A stretch of DNA of 64,000 nucleotides from the NCBI RefSeq assembly GCF_026625145.1, contig NZ_CP113088.1, positions 2,831,501 to 2,895,500 of the forward strand, in the 5' to 3' direction. Below the pieces are notes generated by a model that saw nothing but the letters and a program-made list of their open reading frames with translations, did not search any database and was not told where the DNA came from. The translations under genes and the position numbers were made by a program. Positions within the stretch are counted from its first letter, which is position 1, and every line of letters starts with the position of its first letter. The stretch comes from Lacinutrix neustonica. GTDB lineage: Bacteria; Bacteroidota; Bacteroidia; Flavobacteriales; Flavobacteriaceae. This document shows positions 30,884 through 42,693 of this stretch, piece after piece.

Positions 30884-31772
30884 CCCAGTATTATTAAAAG
30901 AGACCGTGGACGGTTTAAATATCAAAGAAGATGGTGTTTATGTAGATGTCACCTTTGGCGGTGGCGGCCACAGTAAAGAAATACTAAGCCGCCTTGGTGA
31001 TAAGGGGCGGTTGTTTGCGTTTGATCAAGATGTCGACGCCATAGAGAATACCCTTGATGATTCGCGATTCACGCTTATACATGAAAATTTCAGATACATT
31101 AAACGGTTTTTGAGATTTCATGGCGTAAAAGAAGTGGATGGGATCTTAGCTGATTTCGGAGTTTCGTCACATCAATTCGATGTCGCGGCACGTGGTTTTT
31201 CAACACGCTTCGAAGCGGAATTAGATATGCGAATGAATCAAAATAATCAGTTATCTGCTTATCATGTGATAAATGAATATGATGAAGCACAACTGAAGCA
31301 GGTTTTGTCGCAATATGGTGAATTGAGAGCGGCTCCGGCAATGGCAAAAATGATTGTTGAGCAGCGTGAGTTGGAGGTGATAAAAACCAGTGATCAGCTC
31401 AAACACGCGATAAAAAAGTTTTTGTCTCCAAAACATGAAAATAAAATCTTGGCTCAGATTTATCAGGCCATTCGGATTGAAGTGAATCAGGAGATCGAGG
31501 CTTTAAAAGAATTTTTACAACAAACGCCTGAAATACTGAAGCCTCAAGGGCGATTGAGCTTGATAAGCTACCATTCTTTAGAAGATCGTTTGGTGAAACG
31601 ATTTATAAGAAATGGTTTGTTTGCCGGGGAGCCTGAGCGGGATGTGTTTGGGAATTTCGAAGTGCCTCTTAAAAAAGTAGGTGGTTTAATAATTCCATCT
31701 GCTCAAGAAATAAAAATAAACAATAGAGCACGAAGTGCAAAATTGCGAATAGCTGAAAAGTTAGGGGCTTAA
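30870..31772 (+). CDS. rsmH: 16S rRNA (cytosine-1402-N4)-methyltransferase
   Basis: Methylates N4 of C1402 in 16S rRNA, in the P-site of the small subunit. The SAM-binding region VDVTFGGGGHSKEIL lies near the N-terminus, with LADFGVSSHQFD and YHSLEDRLVKRFIR typical of RsmH/MraW. I take the start at 30870 (MEYHNPVLLKE); an ATG 12 bases upstream is also in frame. The product is 300 aa. It overlaps mraZ and precedes ftsL, the standard dcw order. Confidence 0.95.
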   Translation: MEYHNPVLLKETVDGLNIKEDGVYVDVTFGGGGHSKEILSRLGDKGRLFAFDQDVDAIENTLDDSRFTLIHENFRYIKRFLRFHGVKEVDGILADFGVSSHQFDVAARGFSTRFEAELDMRMNQNNQLSAYHVINEYDEAQLKQVLSQYGELRAAPAMAKMIVEQRELEVIKTSDQLKHAIKKFLSPKHENKILAQIYQAIRIEVNQEIEALKEFLQQTPEILKPQGRLSLISYHSLEDRLVKRFIRNGLFAGEPERDVFGNFEVPLKKVGGLIIPSAQEIKINNRARSAKLRIAEKLGA

Positions 31773-31797
31773 GCATAGTGTTCAAAAGCACAATGGC

Positions 31798-32119
31798 ATG
31801 AAAAAAAACATTTATAGCATATTAAGAGGCACCTTTCTCGGTGAGTGAAGATTCCTTTAAGAATTGGAGGATGATTCTCTTTGTTTCTGTGCTAGCGATA
31901 GTCATGATTGCAAGTTCGCATAGTGCAGATAAAAAAGTGTATGACATTGCGCGGTTAGGTAATGAGGCCAAAGAATTAAGAAGTGCCTTTATAGATGGTA
32001 GAGGGCGATTAATGGAGCTAAAAAAAGAATCTGTTGTCTCTCTGAAAATGAAAGCGAAAGGTTTAAAAACCTCCGAGGTTCCGCCTCAAAAAATAATAGT
32101 TAAACCACAACAAAATTAA
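31798..32119 (+). CDS. ftsL: FtsL-like cell division protein
   Basis: A small bitopic divisome protein, assigned by its position between rsmH and ftsI and by its topology. ATG 31798 gives MKKNIYSILRGTF, then the break at 31836-31841 (TCTCGG for TCCGG) and VSEDSFKNWRMILFVSVLAIV. One membrane helix (about 25-43) is followed by a periplasmic helix with regular hydrophobic spacing (YDIARLGNEAKELRSAF), predicted to form a coiled coil. Repair gives 106 aa. Sequence conservation of FtsL is low, so the name rests mostly on context. Confidence 0.8.
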
Positions 32120-32127
32120 GTTCCCTC

Positions 32128-34127
32128 GTGGCAGTAAACGAAACGAACATATTAAATCGATTGTATTTTGTAGCTGGATGCATGTTCATCTTCGGCTTGG
32201 CTGTGGTTGTAAAGTTATTAACCATCCAGTTTGTTAATGGCGATGATTATCGGGCGTTAGCCGAAGAGCGTACGGTTAAAAATGTGACTATTCCAGCAAA
32301 TCGAGGCAATGTATATTCTGTAAATGGTAACCTATTAGCTACGTCTATTCCTAAATATGATATTAGAATTGATACCAAAGCCCCAAAGAAAAGTGTGTGG
32401 CAAAGACATTTAGGAGCGCTTTGTGACTCGTTATCTAATTTTTCAGGAAAATCAACAAGTTACTATAGAGAGGAATTAAGAAAAGCCCATGCAAAACAAA
32501 ATCGATACTATTTGTTAGCTCGTGATATTGGATATTCAGATTATTTAAGACTGCGCAGCTTTCCTTTACTGGAAATGGGTGCTTTTAAAGGGGGGTTAAT
32601 TGTTGAGCAAAACACAAAGCGTGAGCATCCAATGGGGGGATTTCTATGCGAACCATTGGCTACGAGAGAGAAGATGAAGACGGTAATATTACAAGAGCTG
32701 GTATTGATGGTGCTTTTGGAGCAAAATATTTACGAGGGAAAGATGGTCAACGTTGGAAACAGAAAATAGGTAAAGGACAATGGAAGCCTATTGTGGATTA
32801 TAATCAGGTAGAACCGGAGGATGGGTATGATGTGTACACAACCATTGATGTAAATGTTCAAGATATTGCGCATCACGCCTTGTTAGAGCAATTAGAAAAG
32901 TACGATGCAGAGCATGGCTGTGTGGTGGTTATGGAAGTGAAAACCGGAGAGATTCGTGCGATTTCTAACCTGGGAAAAAGTAAGGCTGGAACCTACTATG
33001 AAAAAAGGAATTATGCGGTTTGGGAATCTCATGAGCCTGGCTCGACTTTCAAACTTATGGCCATTATGGCAGCATTAGAAGATAAGGTTATTGATACCTC
33101 TACTATTGTTGATACCAAACTGGGTTCAAAACGCTTTTATGGTAGGTCTATTACCGATACACGCGGATATGGAAAAATATCGGCGGCTCAAGCTTTTGAA
33201 AAGTCTTCAAATATTGGTTTGGCAACCATTATAGATGATCATTATTCTAAAAACCCGATGAAATTTATTAATATTTTAGATAAATGGAAACTCAATGAGA
33301 CCTTAGACCTTCCTATAATTGGCGAAGGAAAACCAAATATTCCTAGGCCAGGAGATGGTAATTGGAGTCGCAATGCGCTGCCCTCAATGGCTTATGGTTA
33401 TAATTTAAAACTAACTCCATTGCAAACCTTAACGTTTTACAATGCCGTAGCCAATGGCGGTGAAATGGTAAAGCCTCGATTTTTAAGAGAGGTTAAAGAA
33501 TTAGATAAGGAAATCGAAACCTTTAAAAAACAAGTCAGAGTAAAACAAATCTGTTCGAAAGAGACCATTGAGAAGGCTCAGAAAATGATGGAAAACGTTG
33601 TGATTCATGGTACGGGTAGGGGCTTGTATTCAGAATACTTCTCAATGGCAGGAAAAACCGGGACGGTAAGAACTGGCTATAGCAATTTTGAGGAGTGGAA
33701 AAAGGATAAGAAATATATTTCTTCATTTGTGGGGTATTTTCCCGTTGAAAACCCTAAGTATTCTTGTATTGTGGTAATTCATAAGCCAAGTATTGAAGTG
33801 GGGTATTATGGCGCTGATGTTACAGGTCCAGTATTTAAACGTATTGCTCAAAAGATTTTTACAGATACGCCAATCATTGATGAGATCCAGTCTCCGGAAG
33901 TTGTAAATGCTCCAGTAGAAAAAGAATTTCAACAGTTTTACAATACTGAAAAGATCTATTTAACCATCATGCCAAACGTTATTGGTTTGCCTACTATGGA
34001 TGCAGTGGCATTATGTGAAAACATGGGGTTGAAAGTAAAAATGGGAGGCGTAGGTGTGGTGAAGTCGCAGTCTATCCCTAAGGGAGATAAAGTTATAAGA
34101 AATCAAACAATAGTTTTAGAAATATAG
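32128..34127 (+). CDS. ftsI: Penicillin-binding protein FtsI (PBP3-type) with PASTA domain
   Basis: The septal peptidoglycan transpeptidase. The GTG start at 32128 opens one membrane helix (LYFVAGCMFIFGLAVVVKLL), followed by the dimerisation domain (FVNGDDYRALAEERTV, PANRGNVYS). The transpeptidase domain has the active-site motif STFK in HEPGSTFKLMA, then SSN (FEKSSNIGL) and KTG (AGKTGTV). A PASTA domain ends the protein (MPNVIGLPTMDAVAL). The frame breaks in a run of six G at 32634-32639; adding one base gives HPMGGISMRTIGYERE and 666 aa. The stop overlaps the murE start. Confidence 0.93.
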
Positions 34128-35590
34128 TGAATTCATTAGCTGACATATTGTATAAAGTAACTATAAATGCTGTGGTTGGAGCTACAAATTTAGAGGTGCG
34201 TCACATTGATTTTAACTCCCGTAATATTGGTGTTAACGATGTGTTTGTGGCTATTAAAGGAGGTGTTTCAGATGGTCATAATTTCATTGAACAGGCTGTG
34301 CAGCAAGGTGCGGTGGTTGTGGTATGTGAGCAATTACCTAAGGTGTTAAAAGAGGGAGTGACTTACATAACGGTAGATCATTCGAGTAAAGCCTTGGCTG
34401 TTATGGCTTCTAATTATTATGGTAATCCCTCGTCCAATTTAAAATTGGTAGGTGTTACAGGAACAAATGGTAAAACGACCATTGCCAGTTTATTATATCA
34501 ACTGTTTAAAAAAGCAGGATATAAAGTAGGCCTGCTGTCTACTGTAGTCATTAAAGTAAATGATAAAGACTACAAAGCAACACATACGACTCGGATTCTC
34601 TTACAATTAATCGGTATTTAAAAGAGATGAATGATGAGGGTGTGGAATTTTGCTTTATGGAAGTGAGCTCACATGGAATTCATCAAAATAGAACTGAAGG
34701 TTTGGAATTTGCCGGAGGGGTTTTTACAAACTTATCCCATGATCATTTAGATTATCACGACACCTTCGCTGAGTATCGTGATGTTAAAAAACACTTCTTT
34801 GATAATTTAAATTCGAAAGCGTTCGCACTGGTGAATAGCGATGATAAAAATGGTGCAGTAATGGTGCAGAATACCAAGGCTAAATCCTATAAATATGCAC
34901 TAAAAAGTTATGCGGATTATAAAGCGCAGATTTTAGAGCATTCGTTTAGGGGTATGTTATTAAAGTTAAATGATAGCGAAGTCTCGGACTCGATTAATTG
35001 GAGGGTTTAATGCATACAATGTTACGGCTATTTATGGCACAGCCGAATTGCTCGGGCTTGAAAAAGCGGAGATTTTAAGACTAATAAGTGAACTAGAAAG
35101 TGTTAGTGGGCGTTTTCAATATCTGGTTTCTGAGGAGAAAATTACAGCGATTGTGGATTATGCGCACACACCGGATGCTTTAAAAAATGTGCTAGAAACC
35201 ATTAACGCCATTCGTACAAAAAACGAAAAACTTATTACAGTAGTGGGTTGTGGTGGAGATCGTGATAAAACTAAGCGTCCTAAAATGGGACACATTGCTA
35301 CGGCATTGAGTACGAAAGTTGTTTTCACAAGTGATAACCCTAGAACGGAAGTTCCGGAATCCATTATAGAAGACATTGAAAAAGGAGTAGAACCACAAAA
35401 TTTTAAAAAAACGGTATCTATTGTCGATAGGAAGCAGGCCATAAAAACGGCATGCCAACTGGCGCAACCAGGTGATATCATTCTAATCGCAGGTAAAGGT
35501 CACGAAACCTATCAAGAGATAAACGGTAAACGTTCAGATTTTGATGATTACAAAATAGTAGAAGAATTATTAAAGCAATTACACAAATAA
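34127..35590 (+). CDS. murE: UDP-N-acetylmuramoyl-tripeptide synthetase (meso-DAP type)
   Basis: Adds the third amino acid to the peptidoglycan precursor. The motif DNPR (in [12 protein letters not shown]) indicates meso-diaminopimelate as substrate. The ATP loop [13 protein letters not shown] and the catalytic-region [13 protein letters not shown] are present after repair. There are two CCGG-type breaks: 34590-34594 (ACTCGGAT for ACTCCGGAT) and 34982-34987 (TCTCGG). The second could also derive from TCTGG, which would restore the Trp common in this family. With both repaired the protein is 487 aa. The GTG start at 34127 overlaps the ftsI stop. Confidence 0.93.
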
Positions 35591-35591
35591 T

Positions 35592-36823
35592 ATGTTGTAC
35601 TATCTATTCGAATATTTAGAAAAAGAATTTCAGTTAACAGGGGCGAGTGTGTTTCAATTTATCACCTTTCGTGCTGCTTTGGCTATCATTGTATCGTTAT
35701 TGTTTTCTACAATTTTCGGAAAGAAAATCATACGCTTATTACAGAAAAAACAAGTAGGTGAATCGGTAAGAGACTTAGGCTTAGTTGGACAAGTAGAAAA
35801 AGCGGGAACACCAACAATGGGGGGGTTAATTATAATTTTTTCAACCCTAATACCGGTATTTCTTTTAGCAAAACTGGATAATATTTATGTTATATTGTTA
35901 ATTGTCACTACCGTTTGGATGGGGTTAGTAGGTTTTGCTGACGATTATATTAAAGTATTTAAAAAAGATAAGGCAGGATTAAGTGGGAAATTTAAAGTAT
36001 TAGGGCAAGTTGGTTTGGGTATTTTCGTTGGTTCTATTATGTATTTCCATCCGTAGTGACCATAAGGCAGGAAAAAGTAACCCCTGTTTATGAGACTCAA
36101 AAAGTAACACAAAATATAGAGGCCGAGTTTAGAGCAGAGGAACAATCGCTTAAAACCACCATTCCTTTTGTTAAAGATAATGAATTTGACTACGCTCAAA
36201 TTACCGCTTGGTTTGGTGACGATACAGGTAAATATGCTTGGCTATTTTTTATTCCAATAGTTATATTTATAGTAACCGCAGTATCTAATGGTGCAAACTT
36301 AACTGATGGTATTGATGGCTTAGCAGCAGGGAGTTCCGCCATAATTGTCTTTGCGCTAGCCATCTTTGCCTTCATTTCTGGAAATTTTAACTTTTCAAAT
36401 TATCTCAATGTGATGTTCATTCCACGACTGGGTGAATTGGTCGTATTCATTGCAGCCTTTGTAGGAGCTCTTATAGGTTTTCTGTGGTATAATACGTATC
36501 CAGCACAAGTGTTTATGGGGGATACGGGGAGTTTAACTATTGGAGGTGTTATTGCTGTCATCGCAATTGCTGTTAGAAAAGAACTATTAATCCCATTGTT
36601 ATGCGGAATCTTTTTTGCGGAATCTCTCTCGGTGATCTTACAAGTCACATGGTTTAAGTACACCAAAAAGAAATTTGGCGCAGGCCGACGTATTTTTAAA
36701 ATGTCACCATTGCACCACCACTATCAAAAAGGAGGCTATCACGAAAGTAAAATAGTAACACGGTTTTGGATTGTTGGCATATTACTAGCAATCCTTTCAA
36801 TAGTTACTTTAAAATTAAGATAA
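35592..36823 (+). CDS. mraY: Phospho-N-acetylmuramoyl-pentapeptide-transferase
   Basis: Makes lipid I at the inner membrane by transferring phospho-MurNAc-pentapeptide to undecaprenyl phosphate. About ten helices are visible. The family motifs are [17 protein letters not shown] (catalytic Asp pair), [19 protein letters not shown] and the His motif [11 protein letters not shown]. The frame breaks at 36051-36054, where CATCCGTAGTGACC probably stands for a CCGG-containing sequence. Restoring one base gives 410 aa with an insert of about 60 polar residues ([16 protein letters not shown]...) usual in Bacteroidota MraY. Confidence 0.93.
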
Positions 36824-36864
36824 TAAAACAGAGTACTCGGCACTATAAAGTGGAGGTTCAAGAC

Positions 36865-38203
36865 ATGATACAGCAAAGATTAGTCATATTAGGAGGCGGA
36901 GAAAGTGGTTTGGGAACGGCGCTTTTAGGACGTGCGAGGGGTTATGCGGTTTTTGTTTCAGATAAAGGAAAAATAAAAGAAAAGTACAAAAACGTTCTTA
37001 TACATAATGAGATTGAATGGGAAGAAGAGCAGCATACAGCATCTAAAATTTTAAATGCTGATGTTGTTATGAAAAGTCCAGGAATTCCGAGATAAGGCTG
37101 CGTTGATTCAGCAACTTATAAAGAAGAAAGTTCCTGTTATTTCTGAAATTGAATTTGCTTCTAAGTATACAAATGCCACCTTAATAGGGATCACAGGAAG
37201 TAATGGGAAAACTACAACCGCTTCGTTAACGCATCATATTTTAAAACAAGAGTTGAATGTTGGTTTAGCAGGAAACATTGGAGATAGTTTTGCGAAGCAG
37301 ATTTTAGACTATGACTATGAAAACTACGTGTTGGAGATTAGCAGTTTTCAACTCGATGGAATTGTAGATTTTAAACCAAACATCGCTGTTTTAACTAATA
37401 TTACACCGGACCATTTAGATCGCTATGATTATAAGTTTGAAAATTATATCAATTCTAAATTTAGAATTGCTCTTAATCAAACCGAAAGCGATTATTTAAT
37501 TTATGATGCCGATGATCAAGTCATTGAAAAATGGCTTGGTGAAAACGAAATTCAATCCACATTACTACCATTTTCTTTGGTTAAGACTATTGAAAACGGT
37601 GCTTATTTAGATAAAAAAAACATAAAAATAACAATAGATAACGACCAGATAATTATGCCAACAAACAATTTAGCTTTAGAAGGGAAACACAATATTAAAA
37701 ATGCAATGGCTGCTTCAACAGTGGCCCATTTATTAAAAATTAGAAAGCAAACCATTCGTGAGAGCTTAGAGAATTTTCATGGTGTAGAACACCGTTTGGA
37801 GCAAGTACTTAAAATTAATAAAGTACAGTACATTAATGACTCTAAAGCTACAAATGTTAATGCAACGTATTATGCTTTAGAAAGTATGGATGCACCAACG
37901 GTTTGGATTGTTGGAGGTACAGATAAAGGGAATGAATATACAGAATTGTTTCCTTTTGTAAATGAAAAAGTGAAAGCCATTATTTGTCTAGGTGTTGACA
38001 ATGATAAGCTTTTAGAAAGCTTTGGGAATATGGTGGATGTTATTGTGGAAACTCAGTTTATGAGTGAAGCAGTCAAAATAGCTTATAGAATAGCTGAGGC
38101 TGGTGATAATGTTTTGTTGTCACCGGCATGCGCGAGTTTCGATTTGTTTGAAAATTATGAAGATCGCGGGCGTCAATTTAAAGATGCCGTTAGAAATTTA
38201 TAA
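36865..38203 (+). CDS. murD: UDP-N-acetylmuramoylalanine-D-glutamate ligase
   Basis: Adds D-Glu to UDP-MurNAc-L-Ala in the cytosol. The N-terminal Rossmann motif LGGGESGLGTALLG, the ATP loop ITGSNGKTTTASL, and the C-terminal INDSKATNVNATYYAL and LLSPACASFDLFENYEDRG identify MurD. The frame breaks at 37087-37092 (CCGAGA for CCGGA); repair gives SPGIPDKAALIQQL and 445 aa. The ATG at 36865 is chosen as it places the Rossmann motif at residue 8. The gap to mraY is 41 bases. Confidence 0.95.
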
Positions 38204-38217
38204 AAGTAGTCTAATTA

Positions 38218-38248
38218 TCATGCTGAGCGTAGTCAAGGCATCTCATTA
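38218..38248. repeat. Degenerate dispersed repeat between murD and ftsW
   Basis: ATCATGCTGAGCGTAGTCAA followed by GGCATCTCA resembles the common Bacteroidota intergenic repeat that begins TCATGCTGAG and ends GCATCT. It interrupts an otherwise tightly packed dcw cluster. Confidence 0.55.
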
Positions 38249-38258
38249 AATAAATAAA

Positions 38259-39452
38259 GTGCAAAAACTATTTAAAAACATAAAAGGCGATAGGTTAATT
38301 TGGGCAATAGCGGCCTTGCTTGCTATTTTTTCATTTTTACCAGTGTACAGTGCTGCTAGCAACTTGGCATATGTAGGTGGCAGTACAAATACTTTTTCCT
38401 TTTTTGTAAAACATTTTATGCATTTGTTTCTAGGATTTTCAATTATGTATGGCGTACATAAAATACCCTATCGTTATTTCCGGGGATTGTCTATGGTCAT
38501 GATTCCTGTCGTTCTCATTTTATTAGTGGTCACTGTTTTGCAAGGAACAACAATTGCAGGCGCTAATGCTAGTCGTTGGATTCGTATCCCTTTTGTTAAT
38601 ATGTCTTTTCAAACCTCTACTTTGGCCTCTGTTGTGTTAATGGTTTATGTGGCGCGATACATGTCTAAAATAAAAGATGAACACGTTACGTTTAGAGATT
38701 CTATTTTGCCGCTTTGGTTACCCGTTTTTTTAGTGTTGGCATTAATACTACCGTCTAATTTTTCTACAACTGCGCTTATCTTTTTAATGGTAGTGATCTT
38801 GGTGTTTTTAGGGGGGTATCCCATTCGTTATTTGGTGGCTATAGTTGGTGCAGGTATTTTAGGATTAGCATTATTCGTAGTCGTTGCAAAAGCGTTTCCC
38901 GATGCGATGCCAAATAGAATTGATACTTGGATGAGTCGTATTGAAAATTTCTCAGATGATGAGGATACAGAGGCAGATTATCAAATAGAAAAAGCGAAAA
39001 TTGCCATTGCATCTGGTTATATTACGGGTGTTGGCCCTGGAAAAAGCACACAGAAAAACTTTTTACCACAATCGTCGTCAGATTTTATTTTTGCGATAAT
39101 TATCGAAGAGTTCGGTCTAATAGGAGGTATATTTTTAATGACCATGTATATGTGGTTGTTATTTAGAATAGTGATCGTGTCACAAAAAGCAGATACGATT
39201 TTTGGAAAATTATTAGTACTAGGTGTCGGTTTGCCTATTGTGTTCCAAGCCATGATAAATATGGCTGTGGCTGTAGAGTTATTTCCGGTAACGGGACAAA
39301 CCTTACCATTAGTAAGTAGTGGGGGGACCTCCATTTGGATGACCTGTTTAGCAATAGGGATCATTTTAAGCGTAAGTGCTAAAAGAGAAGAAATTAAAGA
39401 ACAAGAAAACACAGAAGAGAGTCCGTTAGAAATTCTATCGGAAGCCATATAA
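38259..39452 (+). CDS. ftsW: Cell division protein FtsW (SEDS glycosyltransferase)
   Basis: A polytopic SEDS-family protein that polymerises septal peptidoglycan with FtsI. The GTG start at 38259 gives [21 protein letters not shown] and 397 aa, normal for the family. About ten helices are visible, with the large periplasmic loop containing [23 protein letters not shown] (conserved Gly-rich region) and the C-terminal [16 protein letters not shown] motif. Its stop overlaps the murG start. No break is present, although the gene holds an intact CCGG. Confidence 0.95.
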   Translation: MQKLFKNIKGDRLIWAIAALLAIFSFLPVYSAASNLAYVGGSTNTFSFFVKHFMHLFLGFSIMYGVHKIPYRYFRGLSMVMIPVVLILLVVTVLQGTTIAGANASRWIRIPFVNMSFQTSTLASVVLMVYVARYMSKIKDEHVTFRDSILPLWLPVFLVLALILPSNFSTTALIFLMVVILVFLGGYPIRYLVAIVGAGILGLALFVVVAKAFPDAMPNRIDTWMSRIENFSDDEDTEADYQIEKAKIAIASGYITGVGPGKSTQKNFLPQSSSDFIFAIIIEEFGLIGGIFLMTMYMWLLFRIVIVSQKADTIFGKLLVLGVGLPIVFQAMINMAVAVELFPVTGQTLPLVSSGGTSIWMTCLAIGIILSVSAKREEIKEQENTEESPLEILSEAI

Positions 39453-40544
39453 TGAACACGTATAAAATCATATTATCTCGGGGAGGAACCGGTGGACACA
39501 TTTATCCAGCGATAGCGATAGCGAATGAATTAAAATCACGTTTTCCTGATGCGCAATTCCTGTTTGTAGGAGCAAAGGACCGTATGGAGATGGAAAAAGT
39601 GCCGCAGGCAGGTTTTGAGATTAAAGGCTTGTGGATCTCTGGTATTCAAAGAAAACTCACGTTAAAAAACATGATGTTTCCTTTTAAATTACTTAATAGT
39701 CTTTGGAATGCTAGACAAATAATCAATAATTTCAAGCCGAGATGTCGTGATTGGAACCGGAGGTTTTGCGAGTGGTCCCTTATTGCAGGTGGCGGCATCA
39801 AAAGGAATTCCAAGTTTAATACAGGAGCAGAATTCCTATCCTGGTATAACAAACAAATTATTGTCTAAAAAAGTACAGAAAATATGTGTGGCCTATGATG
39901 GGTTGGAACGCTTTTTTCCTGCGAATAAAATTATTAAAACGGGAAATCCAGTACGTCAGGATTTACTAGATATTAATTCAAAAAAAGCAGAAGGCTTAAA
40001 ACATTTTAACCTAGTTACAGATAAAAAAACATTACTCGTTTTAGGTGGAAGCTTGGGGGCTAAGGCTATAAACGAATTAATAAAAAATGAAATAGAGTTT
40101 TTGCAAATGCAAAACCTTCAAATCATTTGGCAATGTGGAAAGTTATATTATGACGATTATAAAATCGTTGGACACACAAAAAATGTTCAGGTACATGCCT
40201 TTATAAATAAAATGGATTATGCTTATGCAGCAGCCGATTTTATTATTTCACGGGCTGGCGCCGGTTCCGTATCAGAACTTTGTATCGTTGGAAAACCTGT
40301 CATTTTTGTGCCTTCTCCATACGTGGCAGAAGATCATCAAACTAAAAATGCTATGGCAGTAGTTAAAGAAAATGCTGCAATGATGATTGCTCAGGAGGAT
40401 TTGAATGTTGATTTTGAAAATAAATTTTCACAATTGGTAGCTTCCTTAGAAAAGCAAAAAGAATTGAGCGCTAATATTAAAAAATTAGCATTAGCAAATG
40501 CTACTAAAGAGATTGTCGACGAAGTTGAAAAACTTTTAAAGTAG
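39452..40544 (+). CDS. murG: UDP-GlcNAc:lipid I GlcNAc transferase
   Basis: Makes lipid II on the inner face of the membrane (GT28). The N-terminal [17 protein letters not shown], then the C-terminal [10 protein letters not shown] and [17 protein letters not shown] (UDP-GlcNAc binding) and [15 protein letters not shown] are diagnostic. The frame breaks at 39737-39742 (CCGAGA for CCGGA); repair gives [18 protein letters not shown] and 363 aa. The ATG at 39452 overlaps the ftsW stop. An 84-base gap follows before murC. Confidence 0.95.
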
Positions 40545-40628
40545 GATAGAAAACTTGATAATAAGAGAATAATAATATAAGGGGACTGCCATTGCGGTAA
40601 GTACCGTTAGAAGGGAATAAAGATTTTA

Positions 40629-41981
40629 ATGAACCTAAAAAACAAACATAACATCTATTTTATAGGCATTGGAGGTATTGGTATGTCTGCGCTAGCACGT
40701 TATTTTAGTGCCAATGGCAAGGCTGTTTCACGGTTATGATAAAACACCAACAGACATTACTTACGGTTTACAAGATTTAGGAATTGACATTCATTTTGAA
40801 GATGCAATAAATAGCATAGATAGTGAGTTTTTAAATTCTAAAGAGACCCTTGTTATTTATACTCCAGCAGTACCAAAAGACCATAAAGAGTTGGCTTATT
40901 TTAAGGAGAATAATTTCACTGTGTTAAAGCGGTCGGAAGTATTGGGGTTGATTACCAAAAACACCTTTTGTTTAGCGGTAGCAGGGACTCATGGAAAAAC
41001 AACGACCTCAAGTATTTTGGGTCATTTATTGTATGAATGTGATGTGAAGCTTACTGCTTTTTTAGGTGGAATCAGTGAAAACTATAATTCAAACTTAATT
41101 GAAAATGGTGATGAAGTAAGTGTAGTGGAAGCCGATGAGTTTGATCGTTCCTTTCTAACGCTGTCGCCGGACTTCGCTTGCATTACTTCTATGGATGCAG
41201 ATCATTTGGATATCTATGGCGATGCTTCGGCTTTACATGAGTCTTTTGAGGCCTTTTCAAAAAAAGTAAAACCGAATGGTAAATTGTTTGTTAGAAACGG
41301 CTTGCCTTTAAAAGGGATCACTTACGGGATAGAAGATGCTGCTGATTATTCTGCTCAGAATATTACCATACGTGACGCGGCCTATATTTTTGATGTAAAA
41401 ACACCAAAAGAAGTCCTTAATAACATTCAATTTAATCTGCCTGGTAGACACAATTTGTCGAATGCCTTAATTGCTTTGGCGATGGCCTTAGAATACGGTC
41501 TTCCCGAACAGAACTTGTTAAAGCTTTAGCAAGCTATAAAGGGGTCAAGCGTCGATTTACCTACCAGATTAAAACAGATAAACGCGTATTTATAGATGAT
41601 TATGCGCATCATCCCACAGAGATTGACGCTGCACATCAAGCGGTAAGAGAAATGTATCCTGATGATGAGGTGTTGGCTATTTTTCAGCCACATTTGTTTA
41701 GTCGAACGCGAGATTTTGGGGCTGATTTTGCAAAAAGCTTATCTCAATTTGATGAGCTGTTGTTATTGGATATTTACCCCGCGAGAGAATTGCCCATTCA
41801 AGGTATCGATTCGCAATGGTTGTTACAGCAAATTATTAACCCTAAAAAAGCATTGATTCAGAAAAAAGAAATCATATCAAAAATAAAAGAAAGTAAAGCC
41901 GGAGTTATTATGACCCTTGGTGCTGGCGATATTGGAGAAGAAGTTAAACATATTAAAACGGCTTTAATGGATGCGAATTAA
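40629..41981 (+). CDS. murC: UDP-N-acetylmuramate-L-alanine ligase
   Basis: Adds L-Ala to UDP-MurNAc, the first peptide step. ATG 40629 gives MNLKNKHNIYFIGIGGIGMSALA, with the nucleotide motif. The ATP loop AGTHGKTTTSS, VVEADEFDRSFL, GRHNLSNALIA and the His motif DDYAHHPTEI (about 41597-41626) follow. There are two CCGG-type breaks: 40728-40733 (TCACGG for TCCGG) and 41504-41507 (CCCGAAC for CCCGGAAC). Repair joins KAVSGYDKTPTD and GLPGTELVKALASYKG and gives 450 aa. The end overlaps ftsQ by 11 bases. Confidence 0.94.
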
Positions 41982-42690
41982 TTGGAACCACATAAAGATC
42001 ATAGGATTGTTGGCGATTGTAGTGTTTTTGTATGCGTTTACATCACAAAGAAATAACAAGCGAAAAGTAGCAGCACCTATTATAGAATTTGTCGATGATC
42101 AGAAGCCATTTGTCACACACGCCACTGTTAGTAAATTGTTAATACAAAATCAACAACCTATTACGAGTGTGCCCAAAGAAACTTTAGATTTGAATGGTTT
42201 AGAGCAAGCCCTAAATGCTCATAAAATGATTGAAAATGCTGAGGTGTTTTTGCGTGTAAATGGTGGTTTTTCAGTTAAAATAAAACAGAAAAAACCCATT
42301 GCAAGAGTCAGTAGTTCAGGTGCTTATTATATTGACAGTACAGGTGGTTTGATGCCGTTGTCTACAAACTATACAGCACGTGTACCCATGGTTACAGGTC
42401 ATGTAAAACAAAATGATTTAGCAGTGGTTTATACTATTGCTAGCCGAATTATGAATGATTCGTTTTTAAAAACAAATGTCATTGAGATTCATCAAAATAG
42501 GGATAAATCTATAGATTTAAAATTAAGGCAATGCCAATTCACGGTACATTTAGGTAGCTTGAATTATTTAGATAAAAAAATAAACAACCTCAAGGCGTTT
42601 TATAATAAGGCGATTAAGGATAAGAGTTTAGAAAAATATAGCAAAGTGAATTTGCAATTTGAAAACCAAGTTGTTTGTACTAAAGTATAA
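41971..42690 (+). CDS. ftsQ: FtsQ-like cell division protein
   Basis: A bitopic divisome protein; the name rests on position between murC and ftsA and on topology. A short cytosolic start is followed by one helix (IKIIGLLAIVVFLYAFTS, about residues 8-26) and a periplasmic region with a POTRA-like part (EQALNAHKMIENAEVFLRVNGGFSVKIKQKKPIARV) and the beta-rich domain (YYIDSTGGLMPLS). At 239 aa it is near the usual length. It overlaps murC and ends three bases before ftsA, showing tight coupling. Confidence 0.88.
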   Translation: MRINWNHIKIIGLLAIVVFLYAFTSQRNNKRKVAAPIIEFVDDQKPFVTHATVSKLLIQNQQPITSVPKETLDLNGLEQALNAHKMIENAEVFLRVNGGFSVKIKQKKPIARVSSSGAYYIDSTGGLMPLSTNYTARVPMVTGHVKQNDLAVVYTIASRIMNDSFLKTNVIEIHQNRDKSIDLKLRQCQFTVHLGSLNYLDKKINNLKAFYNKAIKDKSLEKYSKVNLQFENQVVCTKV

Positions 42691-42693
42691 ATT